From Spirochaetia bacterium (GTDB taxonomy: Bacteria > Spirochaetota > Spirochaetia > Treponematales > Breznakiellaceae), in the NCBI GenBank assembly GCA_025997675.1, contig BNUX01000003.1, positions 1-64,000 on the forward strand: 64,000 nt of DNA, in the 5' to 3' direction. Below the pieces are notes generated by a model. That model made no database searches. It was not told the DNA's origin and worked only from the letters and a program-made list of their open reading frames with translations. Within the stretch, counting starts at the first letter, position 1, and every line of letters begins with the position of its first letter. Position numbers and translations under genes: made by a program. Below, one piece after another: positions 52,355 through 60,301 of this stretch.

Positions 52355-52696
52355 ATGGGTTTAAAGCAGCTTTTTATGGTGAACATGAGGCGATTCAGAA
52401 AAGAGGAAGGATTGTCTCAGGAGGCGCTTGCCGAACGCTGTGGCGCGAGTACCAATCATATCGCTCAGATTGAGCTGGGCCGCCACTTTGCCTCGATAGA
52501 GATGATTGAACGGATTGCCGGCGCCCTCAAGGTAGAACCCTACCGCCTGTTCAAGGACGAATCCGATGCGGAAGGGGATGAAGGCCGGGAAACGAGGGAT
52601 TTCCTATCCGGTTTGCCCGACCGAGTTAGGCGGAAACTTAAAAAGCAGCTTTTGGAAGCAATCGGCGCTGATATTGACCAGACCTTACAACCATGA
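52355..52696 (+). CDS. XRE-family transcriptional regulator
   Basis: A 113-residue protein with an N-terminal helix-turn-helix (residues ~8–66; LSQEALAERCGASTNHIAQIE is the core when read with its flanks, and MIERIAGALKVEPYRLF the last helices). The acidic C-terminal part (DESDAEGDEGRE) and a final basic helix may dimerise. Such regulators in treponemal islands often sit alone. No ribosome binding site is seen. Confidence 0.8.
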   Translation: MGLKQLFMVNMRRFRKEEGLSQEALAERCGASTNHIAQIELGRHFASIEMIERIAGALKVEPYRLFKDESDAEGDEGRETRDFLSGLPDRVRRKLKKQLLEAIGADIDQTLQP

Positions 52697-52760
52697 TGGG
52701 CAGTACAACAACCATGATGGGCCATTTCGTGCCGGGCATGGCAATTGGGTGGTTTTCCCC
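52697..52760. other. Spacer with no gene
   Basis: Short non-coding spacer. It contains two copies of the sequence CAACCATGATGGGC (52687–52700 and 52709–52722), one of them overlapping the end of the XRE gene, another small duplication. No feature beyond that is supported. Confidence 0.5.
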
Positions 52761-52921
52761 GACCAGCTAGTCGAAGGGGCTTAGACTAGCTAGTCGAAGG
52801 GGCTTAGACTAGCTAGTCGAAGGAGCTTCGCCTAGCTAGTCGAAGGAGCTTAGACTAGCTAGTCGTGGGGCTTCGCCTAGCCTAGGCGCGGGGCTTCGCC
52901 TAGCTAGGCTAAGGGGGTGGG
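52761..52921. repeat. Tandem array D, 22–23-bp units with perfect palindromes
   Basis: Seven units, starting at 52761, 52784, 52807, 52830, 52853, 52875 and 52898. Each starts with a palindrome: GACTAGCTAGTC in units 2, 3 and 5; GCCTAGCTAGTC in unit 4; GCCTAGCCTAGGC in unit 6; GCCTAGCTAGGC in unit 7. The second half of the unit (GAAGGGGCTT or close) is conserved. The last units match the core of array C. There are no unique spacers, so this is not CRISPR. The following 52922–53023 shows no gene. Confidence 0.9.
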
Positions 52922-53023
52922 GTGAGGTCGTGGACGTGATCATGTAGAGTCCGCTGGGAGGGTTAACGTCTATGCGTCTATTCTATTGCGTTGTATTTGT
53001 CAAGTCTTTTCTACTCGGTCTGT

Positions 53024-53776
53024 CTACTCGGTCAATATTTCCGTATGGTCGCTGAAAATGGCGATGGTATGCTCCCAGTGGGATGACAGCTTGCCGTCTG
53101 CGGTTACCACGGTCCAGCCATCCTCCAGAATCTCCACATCCCCGGTCCCCTGGTTGATCATCGGCTCAATGGCGATAACCATGCCCCCCCCCATCCGCGG
53201 GTTGGGGCCGTGGGGATAGTTCGGTACTTGCGGGTCCTCGTGGAGGGCCAGCCCCACCCCGTGGCCGCACCACTCCTCTACAATGCCGTAGTTGTGGGCA
53301 AGGGCGTGAGCCTGTACCGCCCGGCTAATTTGCAGCAGCCGGTCCCCCGCCTTTACCGCCGCGATCCCCTTGTAAAGGCACTCCCGGGTGGCCACGTTCA
53401 GGGCATGGGCGGCCTCGCTCACCTTCCCCACCTCCACGGTCACCGCCTGGTCGCTGATAAAGCCCCCCAGGTTGATACCGCAGTCCAGGGACACCAGATC
53501 CCCATTTGCCAGTTTCCGCTTTGAGGGGATACCGTGGATCACCTCGTCGTTAATGGAAATACAGATAGCGGCGGGAAAGGGGTTCTTCTTCGGCCCATAG
53601 CCCAGAAAGACCGGGGTCCCCCCGGCCTTCTTTATCCAGTTCCGAACCCACCGGTCAATTTCCAGGGTCTCGGTCCCGGCTTTTACCAGGGGCAATAGCT
53701 CCTTATACATGGTGCTGAGGAGTTTGCAGGATGTCCGTATCCCGGTCATTTGCTTTTCGTTCTTCAACCTAATCAT
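53024..53776 (-). CDS. map: Methionine aminopeptidase, type I
   Basis: A 250-residue enzyme. Five metal ligands are visible: Asp in SLDCGINL, Asp in GGFISDQAVT, His in GHGVGLALHEDP, Glu in AIEPMI and Glu in HWEHTIAI. It removes the initiator Met from new proteins. It is the last gene of atpD–uspA–dnaJ-like–map, eight bases after the previous stop. Confidence 0.95.
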   Translation of the reverse strand: MIRLKNEKQMTGIRTSCKLLSTMYKELLPLVKAGTETLEIDRWVRNWIKKAGGTPVFLGYGPKKNPFPAAICISINDEVIHGIPSKRKLANGDLVSLDCGINLGGFISDQAVTVEVGKVSEAAHALNVATRECLYKGIAAVKAGDRLLQISRAVQAHALAHNYGIVEEWCGHGVGLALHEDPQVPNYPHGPNPRMGGGMVIAIEPMINQGTGDVEILEDGWTVVTADGKLSSHWEHTIAIFSDHTEILTE

Positions 53777-53784
53777 GATTGTTC

Positions 53785-54561
53785 CTACACATTCAGTTTA
53801 CGCCGGAGCCGTACCACACTGGACAGACAGGGGTCCTTTTTGAGAGCCTCCCGGAAGACCCTCCGGGCAGACGGCAGGTCCCCCATATCGGCCAGGGTTT
53901 CCGCTATGGAGCGCATCCACCGGGCCTCGTCCTTGGGGGGGAACGTCAAATCCAGGAGCGCCTCCATACATTCCAGGTAGGTCCCGGCATCCACCGCCGG
54001 CCGGAGCCGGTGCCGGACCAGTTCCTTGAGGAAGGTCTCCACCTCGCTCATGAAGTGACGGAAATAGGGCCGCCGCCGTTCCTCCCGGACCAGGGCCGAA
54101 AGGAGCACGAAGGCCTCGTAATACCGCTGCCGCTTCTCCAGTTCCTCCGCGAGAATCAAGGTGCAGTCCATCCAGTCTTCCCGCTCAAGGTGCCGTTCCA
54201 GGGGAAAGTCCAGCCCCCCCTGTTCTTCCCAAACCGCCAGGGCCGCCTCATATTCCCGATGGAGCAGCTCGAAGAAAATCAGCTTGGCCTGGGATGCGGG
54301 GTCCTCCGGCTGTTCCCGGAGAAAGGTCCGGTAGTCAAAGCGGTAGGTCCCCACAAAGCGCCCGTAGACCCGGTCATACTCGCTGCGCCGGCTTTCATCT
54401 ATCAACACCTCGTAGGCGTTGATCAACCGCCGCATCTCCTCCCGCGTCTTCGGCCCCGCGATATCCGGGTGGACCTTCTTCGCCTTTTCCCGGAACGCCT
54501 TTTTTATGTCCCGAGGAGAGGCGGTATGCTGCACCCCCAGGAGCGAGTAATAGTTATCCAT
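53785..54561 (-). CDS. J-domain protein
   Basis: A 258-residue protein with an N-terminal J domain (residues 1–68): DNYYSLLGVQHTASPRDIKKAF in two parts and the HPD motif in KKVHPDIAG. The rest is helical with TPR-like pairs (~105–250), lacking the Gly/Phe and zinc regions of DnaJ. It probably recruits DnaK to a particular client. Its neighbours are uspA and V-ATPase subunit D, so assembly of that complex is a possible role. Confidence 0.85.
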   Translation of the reverse strand: MDNYYSLLGVQHTASPRDIKKAFREKAKKVHPDIAGPKTREEMRRLINAYEVLIDESRRSEYDRVYGRFVGTYRFDYRTFLREQPEDPASQAKLIFFELLHREYEAALAVWEEQGGLDFPLERHLEREDWMDCTLILAEELEKRQRYYEAFVLLSALVREERRRPYFRHFMSEVETFLKELVRHRLRPAVDAGTYLECMEALLDLTFPPKDEARWMRSIAETLADMGDLPSARRVFREALKKDPCLSSVVRLRRKLNV

Positions 54562-54573
54562 AACTATCCGTGT

Positions 54574-55059
54574 TTACGCCTGTTTGTAGAGCTGATCCAC
54601 CAGCGGTTCCTTGACCAGGAACACCGAACACTTGGCGCTGACCATAATTTCCCGGTGGGAGTGGGAGATGATGTCCCGGGCGCTCCGTTCCTTTTCCCAG
54701 CCCCCTAAAATGATGAGGTCCGCCTTTTTCTCATCCGCCACGGCGAGGATCTCCGTATAGACCGCACCCTTGCGGATGGCCCGTTCGATCTTGACCCCCT
54801 TGGCCCGGGCCAGTTCCTCCACAAAGGACAGGTACCGTTCCCCGTTCGCCTCCAGGCTCCGTTCATAATCCAGGCTTTCCTCCTGGATGAAGATCTTGCT
54901 CAGGGCGAGCTGCCGGATGGTGGCGGTATCCACCACGTAGACCGCAGAGAGATGGCACCGATACTGTTTTGCCATGATGATTGCATACTTCGCCGCCAGT
55001 ATAGACGCATCCGAACCGGAGACTGCGACGACGAGATTGGAGAGCAGTGGCTTTATCAT
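54574..55059 (-). CDS. Universal stress protein (UspA family)
   Basis: A 161-residue Usp domain: LLSNLVVAVSGSDASILAA at the N-terminus, ADLIILGGWEKERSARDII and MVSAKCSVFLV at the C-terminus. The usual ATP-binding motif G-x2-G-x9-G-S/T is altered (GGWEKER…SH), so ATP binding is doubtful. Its start overlaps the atpD stop (ATGA). Confidence 0.82.
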   Translation of the reverse strand: MIKPLLSNLVVAVSGSDASILAAKYAIIMAKQYRCHLSAVYVVDTATIRQLALSKIFIQEESLDYERSLEANGERYLSFVEELARAKGVKIERAIRKGAVYTEILAVADEKKADLIILGGWEKERSARDIISHSHREIMVSAKCSVFLVKEPLVDQLYKQA

Positions 55060-55679
55060 TCCTTGCCGGCCTTCCTTTTTAAAAGTTTGCTTGAGAAGAA
55101 GGCATCCCGGTCCTTTTCCTCAAGCGCCGCTTCGATATATTTCCGGGTATCCCGTGCGGTGGGGATCACCATTTTTTCCAGGGCATTAACCCGCCGCTGG
55201 GTTTTGCGGACCTCCCTGGCCAAGCGCCAGGCGATGGTCCTTACCGCCGCCAGTTCCGTAAGGATCTTCAGCAGCTCAAAGAATTCTAGCACAGTTTCAT
55301 CACATTCGGCAAACGAATTCGCCGGGGAATACTTCAATTCAGCCTCCGGCAGGTACACTTCCAGGCTGGGAAGGCTCATCCCCGCCGCCGCCACCCGTTT
55401 TTCCCGCAGGTCAAACCGGTACCTGATACTCCGTGAAAGCCGGTCCGCCCTATCCCGGCCCACCACCACCAGCATCCGCTTCAGGCAGGGATAGGCGGTC
55501 TCCAGCCGGTGGTCCAAATCCCGTTCCAGTATCTTCACCTGCTCCACCTTCCGCATCAGCTCCATCACCAGGATTTCCCGCTTCTGTTCCAGCAGGTCAT
55601 AGCCCTCGCAGGCGGTAAGGAGCCGTTCCCTGACCCGCAGGAGGTTGCTTTTAGTGGGCGCTATCTGTTCACGGGCCAT
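55056..55679 (-). CDS. atpD: V-type ATPase rotor subunit D
   Basis: A 207-residue central-stalk subunit: PTKSNLLRVRERLLTACEGYDLLEQKREIL (residues ~8–37, shown here in outline) is the family signature, and the C-terminal helix RKTQRRVNALEKMVIP is equally typical. It turns inside the A3B3 head. Normally it follows atpB; here it is ~14.7 kb away and in the opposite direction, as the first gene of another operon. GGGGAGAAGG gives a good ribosome binding site. Confidence 0.93.
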   Translation of the reverse strand: MAREQIAPTKSNLLRVRERLLTACEGYDLLEQKREILVMELMRKVEQVKILERDLDHRLETAYPCLKRMLVVVGRDRADRLSRSIRYRFDLREKRVAAAGMSLPSLEVYLPEAELKYSPANSFAECDETVLEFFELLKILTELAAVRTIAWRLAREVRKTQRRVNALEKMVIPTARDTRKYIEAALEEKDRDAFFSSKLLKRKAGKE

Positions 55680-55752
55680 GCCTTCTCCCCTTGTTTTATT
55701 TTATAATATCAGGAGGATTTTAACAAGGGAAACCATCGCCCCGGTTCATCCC

Positions 55753-55781
55753 TTCCCACTGCGCCCCATATCCTATATAAT
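55753..55781 (+). promoter_or_regulatory. Candidate promoter of the XPB operon
   Basis: TTCCCA (55753–55758), 17-bp spacer, TATAAT (55776–55781). The ATG begins nine bases after a perfect -10 box; no spaced ribosome binding site is present. Confidence 0.5.
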
Positions 55782-55790
55782 AGATAGGAT

Positions 55791-57476
55791 ATGTCAATTG
55801 ATCCCGGGAACCCCCTGATTGTGCAAAGCGACCGTACCCTGCTTTTGGATGTACACGCCCCCCTGGCCGAGGAAGCCCGGGCCGCCATCATGCCCTTTGC
55901 GGAACTGGAGAAGTCCCCGGAGCATATACACACCTTCAGGATAAGCCCCCTGTCCCTCTGGAACGCCGCCAGCGCGGGGTTAAGCCCCGCCGATGTGGCG
56001 GCCGCCCTGGATACCTACAGCCGCTACTCCATCCCCCAGGGCATACAGGAGGGGTTCGCGGATACCATGGCCCGGTACGGCAAGATACGGCTTTTAGGGG
56101 CGGAACAGAGCGGGGAACTGCTCCTGGTTGCGGAGGATAGGGCGATCCTGGCGGAAATAGGGGCGGTAAGGTCCCTGGATAAGCTGTTGCAGCAAACCGC
56201 TGAGGGGTTCCGGCTGCGGCTTACCGACCGGGGGAGCGTTAAGCGGGAACTTATCAGGGCGGGCTGGCCGGTGCAGGATATGGCGCCCCTGATCAATGGG
56301 GAGGATCTGGAGATTAACCTGCGTTCCGCCCCGGGTATCACTGCGGCCTCGGGGCGGCCCTTTGTGCTGCGGGATTACCAGGTCGAGGCGGCGCGGTCGG
56401 TGCTGGGGAATGGGGGGCCCGGCAGCGGGTACGGGGTGGTGGTGCTTCCCTGCGGGTCCGGGAAAACCATGGTGGGGATGGCCCTGATGGCCCTCCTTAA
56501 GACCAATACCCTGGTGCTTACCACCAATGTGGCGGCGGTACATCAGTGGATGGAAGAACTTCTGGACAAAACCGATTTAACAAAGGAACAGATTGCCGAG
56601 TATACCGGGGATTCCAAGGGGGTTGCGCCGGTAACCATCGCCACCTATCAGATAATTACCTGGCGGCCCGATAAGAAGGCGGACTTTCCCCACTTCAAGC
56701 TGTTCCGGGAACGGCCCTGGGGGCTGATCATCTACGACGAGGTCCACCTGCTCCCGGCGCCGGTGTTCCGGGTTACGGCGGAACTGCAAGCGGTCAGGCG
56801 GCTGGGGCTTACCGCCACCCTGATCCGGGAGGACGGCGCGGAGGACGCGGTGTTCAGCCTGGTGGGGCCCAAGCGCTACGATGTGCCCTGGAAGGATCTG
56901 GAGAGCAAGGGCTGGATCGCCGAGGCCATCTGTACGGAGATCCGCCTGGATATGCCGGAGAAGCTTAAGATACCCTATGCGGTGGCCACCCCCCGGGAAA
57001 AGTACCGGATTGCCAGCGAAAACCCCTACAAGGAAATTATCGCCCGCCAGTTGGTGGATAACCACCCGGAGGACCATATTCTGGTAATAGGACAGTATAT
57101 CACCCAACTGGAGGCCCTGGCCCGGCTCCTTAAGGCGCCCCTGATCACCGGGAAGACCCCCAACGCGGATCGGGAGAAGATATATGGGGCCTTTAAACAG
57201 GGGGAGTTCCGGGTCCTCGTGGTTTCCAAGGTGGCTAACTTTGCCATCGACCTTCCGGACGCCTCCATGGCCGTCCAGGTTTCGGGCTCCTTCGGCTCCC
57301 GTCAGGAGGAAGCCCAGCGTCTGGGTCGAATCCTGCGTCCCAAGGGCCGGAACTCCTACTTTTACACCCTGGTTTCCCGGTATACCGTGGAGGAGGACTT
57401 CGCCGCGAACCGCCAGAAGTTTCTCGCCGAGCAGGGTTACAAATACGCTATCCAGCACTGGGGAGCCCCCGAATGA
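55791..57476 (+). CDS. XPB/Rad25-type DNA helicase
   Basis: A 561-residue superfamily-2 helicase. N-terminal damage-recognition-like region (1–190), then Walker A LPCGSGKT (~221–228), DEVH box (~317), the RED motif typical of XPB in LIREDGAED, and helicase motif VI QRLGRILRPKGR. Bacterial XPB homologues unwind DNA 3' to 5' and are linked to repair. It overlaps the next gene by four bases. Confidence 0.92.
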   Translation: MSIDPGNPLIVQSDRTLLLDVHAPLAEEARAAIMPFAELEKSPEHIHTFRISPLSLWNAASAGLSPADVAAALDTYSRYSIPQGIQEGFADTMARYGKIRLLGAEQSGELLLVAEDRAILAEIGAVRSLDKLLQQTAEGFRLRLTDRGSVKRELIRAGWPVQDMAPLINGEDLEINLRSAPGITAASGRPFVLRDYQVEAARSVLGNGGPGSGYGVVVLPCGSGKTMVGMALMALLKTNTLVLTTNVAAVHQWMEELLDKTDLTKEQIAEYTGDSKGVAPVTIATYQIITWRPDKKADFPHFKLFRERPWGLIIYDEVHLLPAPVFRVTAELQAVRRLGLTATLIREDGAEDAVFSLVGPKRYDVPWKDLESKGWIAEAICTEIRLDMPEKLKIPYAVATPREKYRIASENPYKEIIARQLVDNHPEDHILVIGQYITQLEALARLLKAPLITGKTPNADREKIYGAFKQGEFRVLVVSKVANFAIDLPDASMAVQVSGSFGSRQEEAQRLGRILRPKGRNSYFYTLVSRYTVEEDFAANRQKFLAEQGYKYAIQHWGAPE

Positions 57477-59518
57477 GTGGTTTCTCCTTTCAATCGCCCG
57501 GTGTCTGGAAATCCGCCCTCCTCACCCTCCCGGACACCTCCTACTTTGAACTGATGCGCAGCGTTTTTGGGAATATTAAAACCCCCTTCAATAAACAGCG
57601 GCTTGCGGATGATTTGACGGCCTTCCTCTCCAGAAAGGAAATCCAGGAGACCATCGCCCTGTATATCGACGAGACCGACGCCAGGATTATTGCCGCCATC
57701 GCAACCCTGCAGGAGCCTCTGACGGGGGAGCTGGAAACCTTTTTTGCCGGGGAGTTTTCCTATGCGGAACTGCACGGCATACTCCTCAACCTGGAGGAGC
57801 GGCTTATTCTCTACCGGTTTCAGGACAAGGACCTCCGCGGGGCGGAGGTCCGGCATTTGTCCCTGAACCCGCTCCTGGAACCGGTGCTTGCCCCCATCAT
57901 TACCGACAAGGGCTCCCTGTTTCCCTCCCAGCCCCGCTCCGCGGAGGCCCCCGACGGTCCGGCCTTAGATGACCGGCTCCTGGCGGCGATCTTTGCCTTT
58001 GTCTCCGCTGAGACGGACTTTTTTAAGGTCGAAGGGGGGATACGGAAAAGAATCCTGGATGAAGGCAGGAGGATCTTCCCCAGCCTGGATATTGAGTCCC
58101 TCATCGGCGGCCTACTGGGCTTGGGCCTTCTCCAGCAGAGCGGGGAGGGAGGCGCCGTGGCGCTTGTCCTTGACGAATCGAAACTCCGCTCCTTTAAGGG
58201 CCTTTCCTTCTCTGAGCGGCGGGAATATTTGGCGGCGGGAATCTGCGTCGATAAAAACATCCCCAAGTCCCCCTATCTTCAGGCGCTGGTCAGGTTTATC
58301 CATACCTTTTTGAGTACCTTGAAGGAGGACCGGCAATACCCCCGGACAACCCTCAGGCGGATTGCGGATATTCTGGAACGGGGGGACCTTGAACAGGCAA
58401 GCCCCTGGGGGCTCCACAAGGCGGCTTCCTGGGGGGGAGAAGTATTCGATACGGTGCTGGAAGCCCTGCAAACGGTGGGTCTTCTCGCCGGGGAAGCCCC
58501 TGACCGGTATTTCCGGTATTCCCCGGCCATTTCCCCGAGCGACGGGGCGGTGATTGCTATGGATACGGCCTTTTCCTGCCTGCTCTACCCGGGGGTACTT
58601 TTTGAGGATGCTATGGAACTGGCCTCTTGCTGCCTGGTCCGGGAAACCGGCGCGGCGGTGCGGTTTGAGCTGACCCGGGAATCGGTGGTCCGGGGCTTTG
58701 ACCGGGGTATGACGGCGGATGCCATACTGAGCCTCTTGGACCGGCTGTCCCTTAACCAGGTGGACCAGAACCTCCGCTGGACCGTGAAGGACTGGGAAAC
58801 CCGATATGCCGGGGTCTCCCTGTACCAGGGGCTGGTCCTGACCCTGGCGGAGGATCGCCGCTACCTGGCGGAGGCGGAACCCGTGGCCTCACTGGTCACC
58901 CGGACCGTGGCGCCGGGGGTGTACCTCCTTTCGTCACATGAAAAAGCCGGCGTTGTCCGGGCGCTGCACAAGGCGGGGATAGATATCATTGCCCAGCCGC
59001 TCCCGACCAGGAAACCTTTTTTCGCGGAGCGGCACTCCCCCTATCCGCCGCTTGGTAGGGCGCTGCCCCACCCGTTCCCGGAGGCTCTCCCCTCCCGGAA
59101 TATGGAAAAGGCGGAACAGTACAAGGAGCGCTTCCGCAGAGCCCTGGAGAAACTATCCCTCTCCAAAGGTGAGCGGGACGAGCTGGCCGCCCGGATAGAG
59201 CGGCGGCTGATCCTCAATGAATCCCAACTGGCGGGGGTTTCGGTACGGTACGAGAAACTGGAAGCCCGGGGCCTCGACTATATGGGGAAAACCGCCATCG
59301 CGAAACAGGCCATTGCCGCAAAGCAGCTCATAGAAATTATGTGGTCTAATCCCGACGGCGCTATGATCAGGGCCGTCGGAACACCGGAGGTCCTGGAAAA
59401 ATCCGGGGGGGAGACCCTGTTGGTCCTTACCCCCATACCGCCCGGTGACGTGATCCGGCTTCCCTTGGGAAAGATCGGTCTCATCAGGCGGATTAAACAA
59501 TCAATTTTTGGAGAATGA
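57473..59518 (+). CDS. XPB-associated protein (Helicase_C_3-like)
   Basis: A 681-residue protein. It has winged-helix-like segments (residues ~10–110, IKTPFNKQRLADDLTAFL), a long helical middle, and a C-terminal part (~440–600) resembling the Helicase_C_3 domain found in proteins encoded next to bacterial XPB helicases, such as in mycobacteria (RYLAEAEPVASLVTRTVAPG, YLLSSHEKAGVVRALHKAG). It has no ATPase motifs. It is probably a regulatory or DNA-binding partner of the helicase. Confidence 0.7.
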   Translation: MSGFSFQSPGVWKSALLTLPDTSYFELMRSVFGNIKTPFNKQRLADDLTAFLSRKEIQETIALYIDETDARIIAAIATLQEPLTGELETFFAGEFSYAELHGILLNLEERLILYRFQDKDLRGAEVRHLSLNPLLEPVLAPIITDKGSLFPSQPRSAEAPDGPALDDRLLAAIFAFVSAETDFFKVEGGIRKRILDEGRRIFPSLDIESLIGGLLGLGLLQQSGEGGAVALVLDESKLRSFKGLSFSERREYLAAGICVDKNIPKSPYLQALVRFIHTFLSTLKEDRQYPRTTLRRIADILERGDLEQASPWGLHKAASWGGEVFDTVLEALQTVGLLAGEAPDRYFRYSPAISPSDGAVIAMDTAFSCLLYPGVLFEDAMELASCCLVRETGAAVRFELTRESVVRGFDRGMTADAILSLLDRLSLNQVDQNLRWTVKDWETRYAGVSLYQGLVLTLAEDRRYLAEAEPVASLVTRTVAPGVYLLSSHEKAGVVRALHKAGIDIIAQPLPTRKPFFAERHSPYPPLGRALPHPFPEALPSRNMEKAEQYKERFRRALEKLSLSKGERDELAARIERRLILNESQLAGVSVRYEKLEARGLDYMGKTAIAKQAIAAKQLIEIMWSNPDGAMIRAVGTPEVLEKSGGETLLVLTPIPPGDVIRLPLGKIGLIRRIKQSIFGE

Positions 59519-59521
59519 ACA

Positions 59522-60301
59522 ATGCCACTATTACCCTTTTCTGCGAATCAAATAGAAACAAACCAGGCAAAATTGGCGGTCCTCATCGACGCCGACAATA
59601 CCCAGCCCGCCATCATCGACGGCCTCCTGGATGAGGTGGCCAAGTACGGCGTGGCCAGCGTCAAGCGGATCTACGGGGACTGGACCAGTACCAACCTCCG
59701 TTCCTGGAAGGACCGGCTGTTGGATCACGCCATTCAGCCCATCCAGCAGTTTTCCTACACCACCGGCAAGAACGCCACGGACAGCGCCATGATCATCGAT
59801 GCCATGGACCTCCTGTACAGCGACAAGCTGGACGGCTTCTGCATCGTGTCCAGCGATTCCGACTTTACCCGCCTGGCCGCCCGGCTCCGGGAAAGCGGCC
59901 GCACCGTCTACGGCTTTGGGGAAAAGAAAACCCCCCGTGCCTTTGTTTCGGTCTGCGACAAGTTCATCTACACAGAAATACTGCGGGATAACCAGGAGGA
60001 AGCCGACGAGGACGATTCCCGCCCCGCCGCTAAGCCGAAGAAGGACTTCAAGGTGGACCGCAAGCTCCTGAAGCTCCTCCGGGACACCGTGGACGACCTG
60101 GCGGATGAATCCGGCTGGGCCTACCTGGGCGGGGTAGGGCAGAAGATCACCCTCCGGTCCAGCGAGTTCGACCCCCGGAACTACGGCTTCCGGAAGCTGG
60201 CGGACCTCTTCCGGGCCATCCCCCAGTTCGAGACCGAGGAACGGCCCCAGGAGAACGGCACCGGGCGGCAGGTGTATATCAGGTGGAAGCGGCGGAAATA
60301 G
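59522..60301 (+). CDS. NYN-domain nuclease with LOTUS/OST-HTH domain
   Basis: A 259-residue protein. NYN (PIN-like) domain at 18–150: AVLIDADNTQPAIIDG, KNATDSAMIIDAMDLLY and FCIVSSDSDFTRLAARL provide the acidic metal site. After an acidic/Lys linker, residues ~175–255 form an OST-HTH/LOTUS domain (LGGVGQKITLRSSEFDPRNYGF, KLADLFRAIPQFE). The LOTUS fold binds RNA (G-quadruplexes in some cases), so it is probably a small RNA-directed nuclease. It starts three bases after the XPB-associated gene. Confidence 0.88.
   Translation: MPLLPFSANQIETNQAKLAVLIDADNTQPAIIDGLLDEVAKYGVASVKRIYGDWTSTNLRSWKDRLLDHAIQPIQQFSYTTGKNATDSAMIIDAMDLLYSDKLDGFCIVSSDSDFTRLAARLRESGRTVYGFGEKKTPRAFVSVCDKFIYTEILRDNQEEADEDDSRPAAKPKKDFKVDRKLLKLLRDTVDDLADESGWAYLGGVGQKITLRSSEFDPRNYGFRKLADLFRAIPQFETEERPQENGTGRQVYIRWKRRK

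Noticed and set aside
52761..52921. CRISPR array
   Set aside because: Units are directly adjacent 22–23-bp repeats with no unique spacers, and no cas genes are present.
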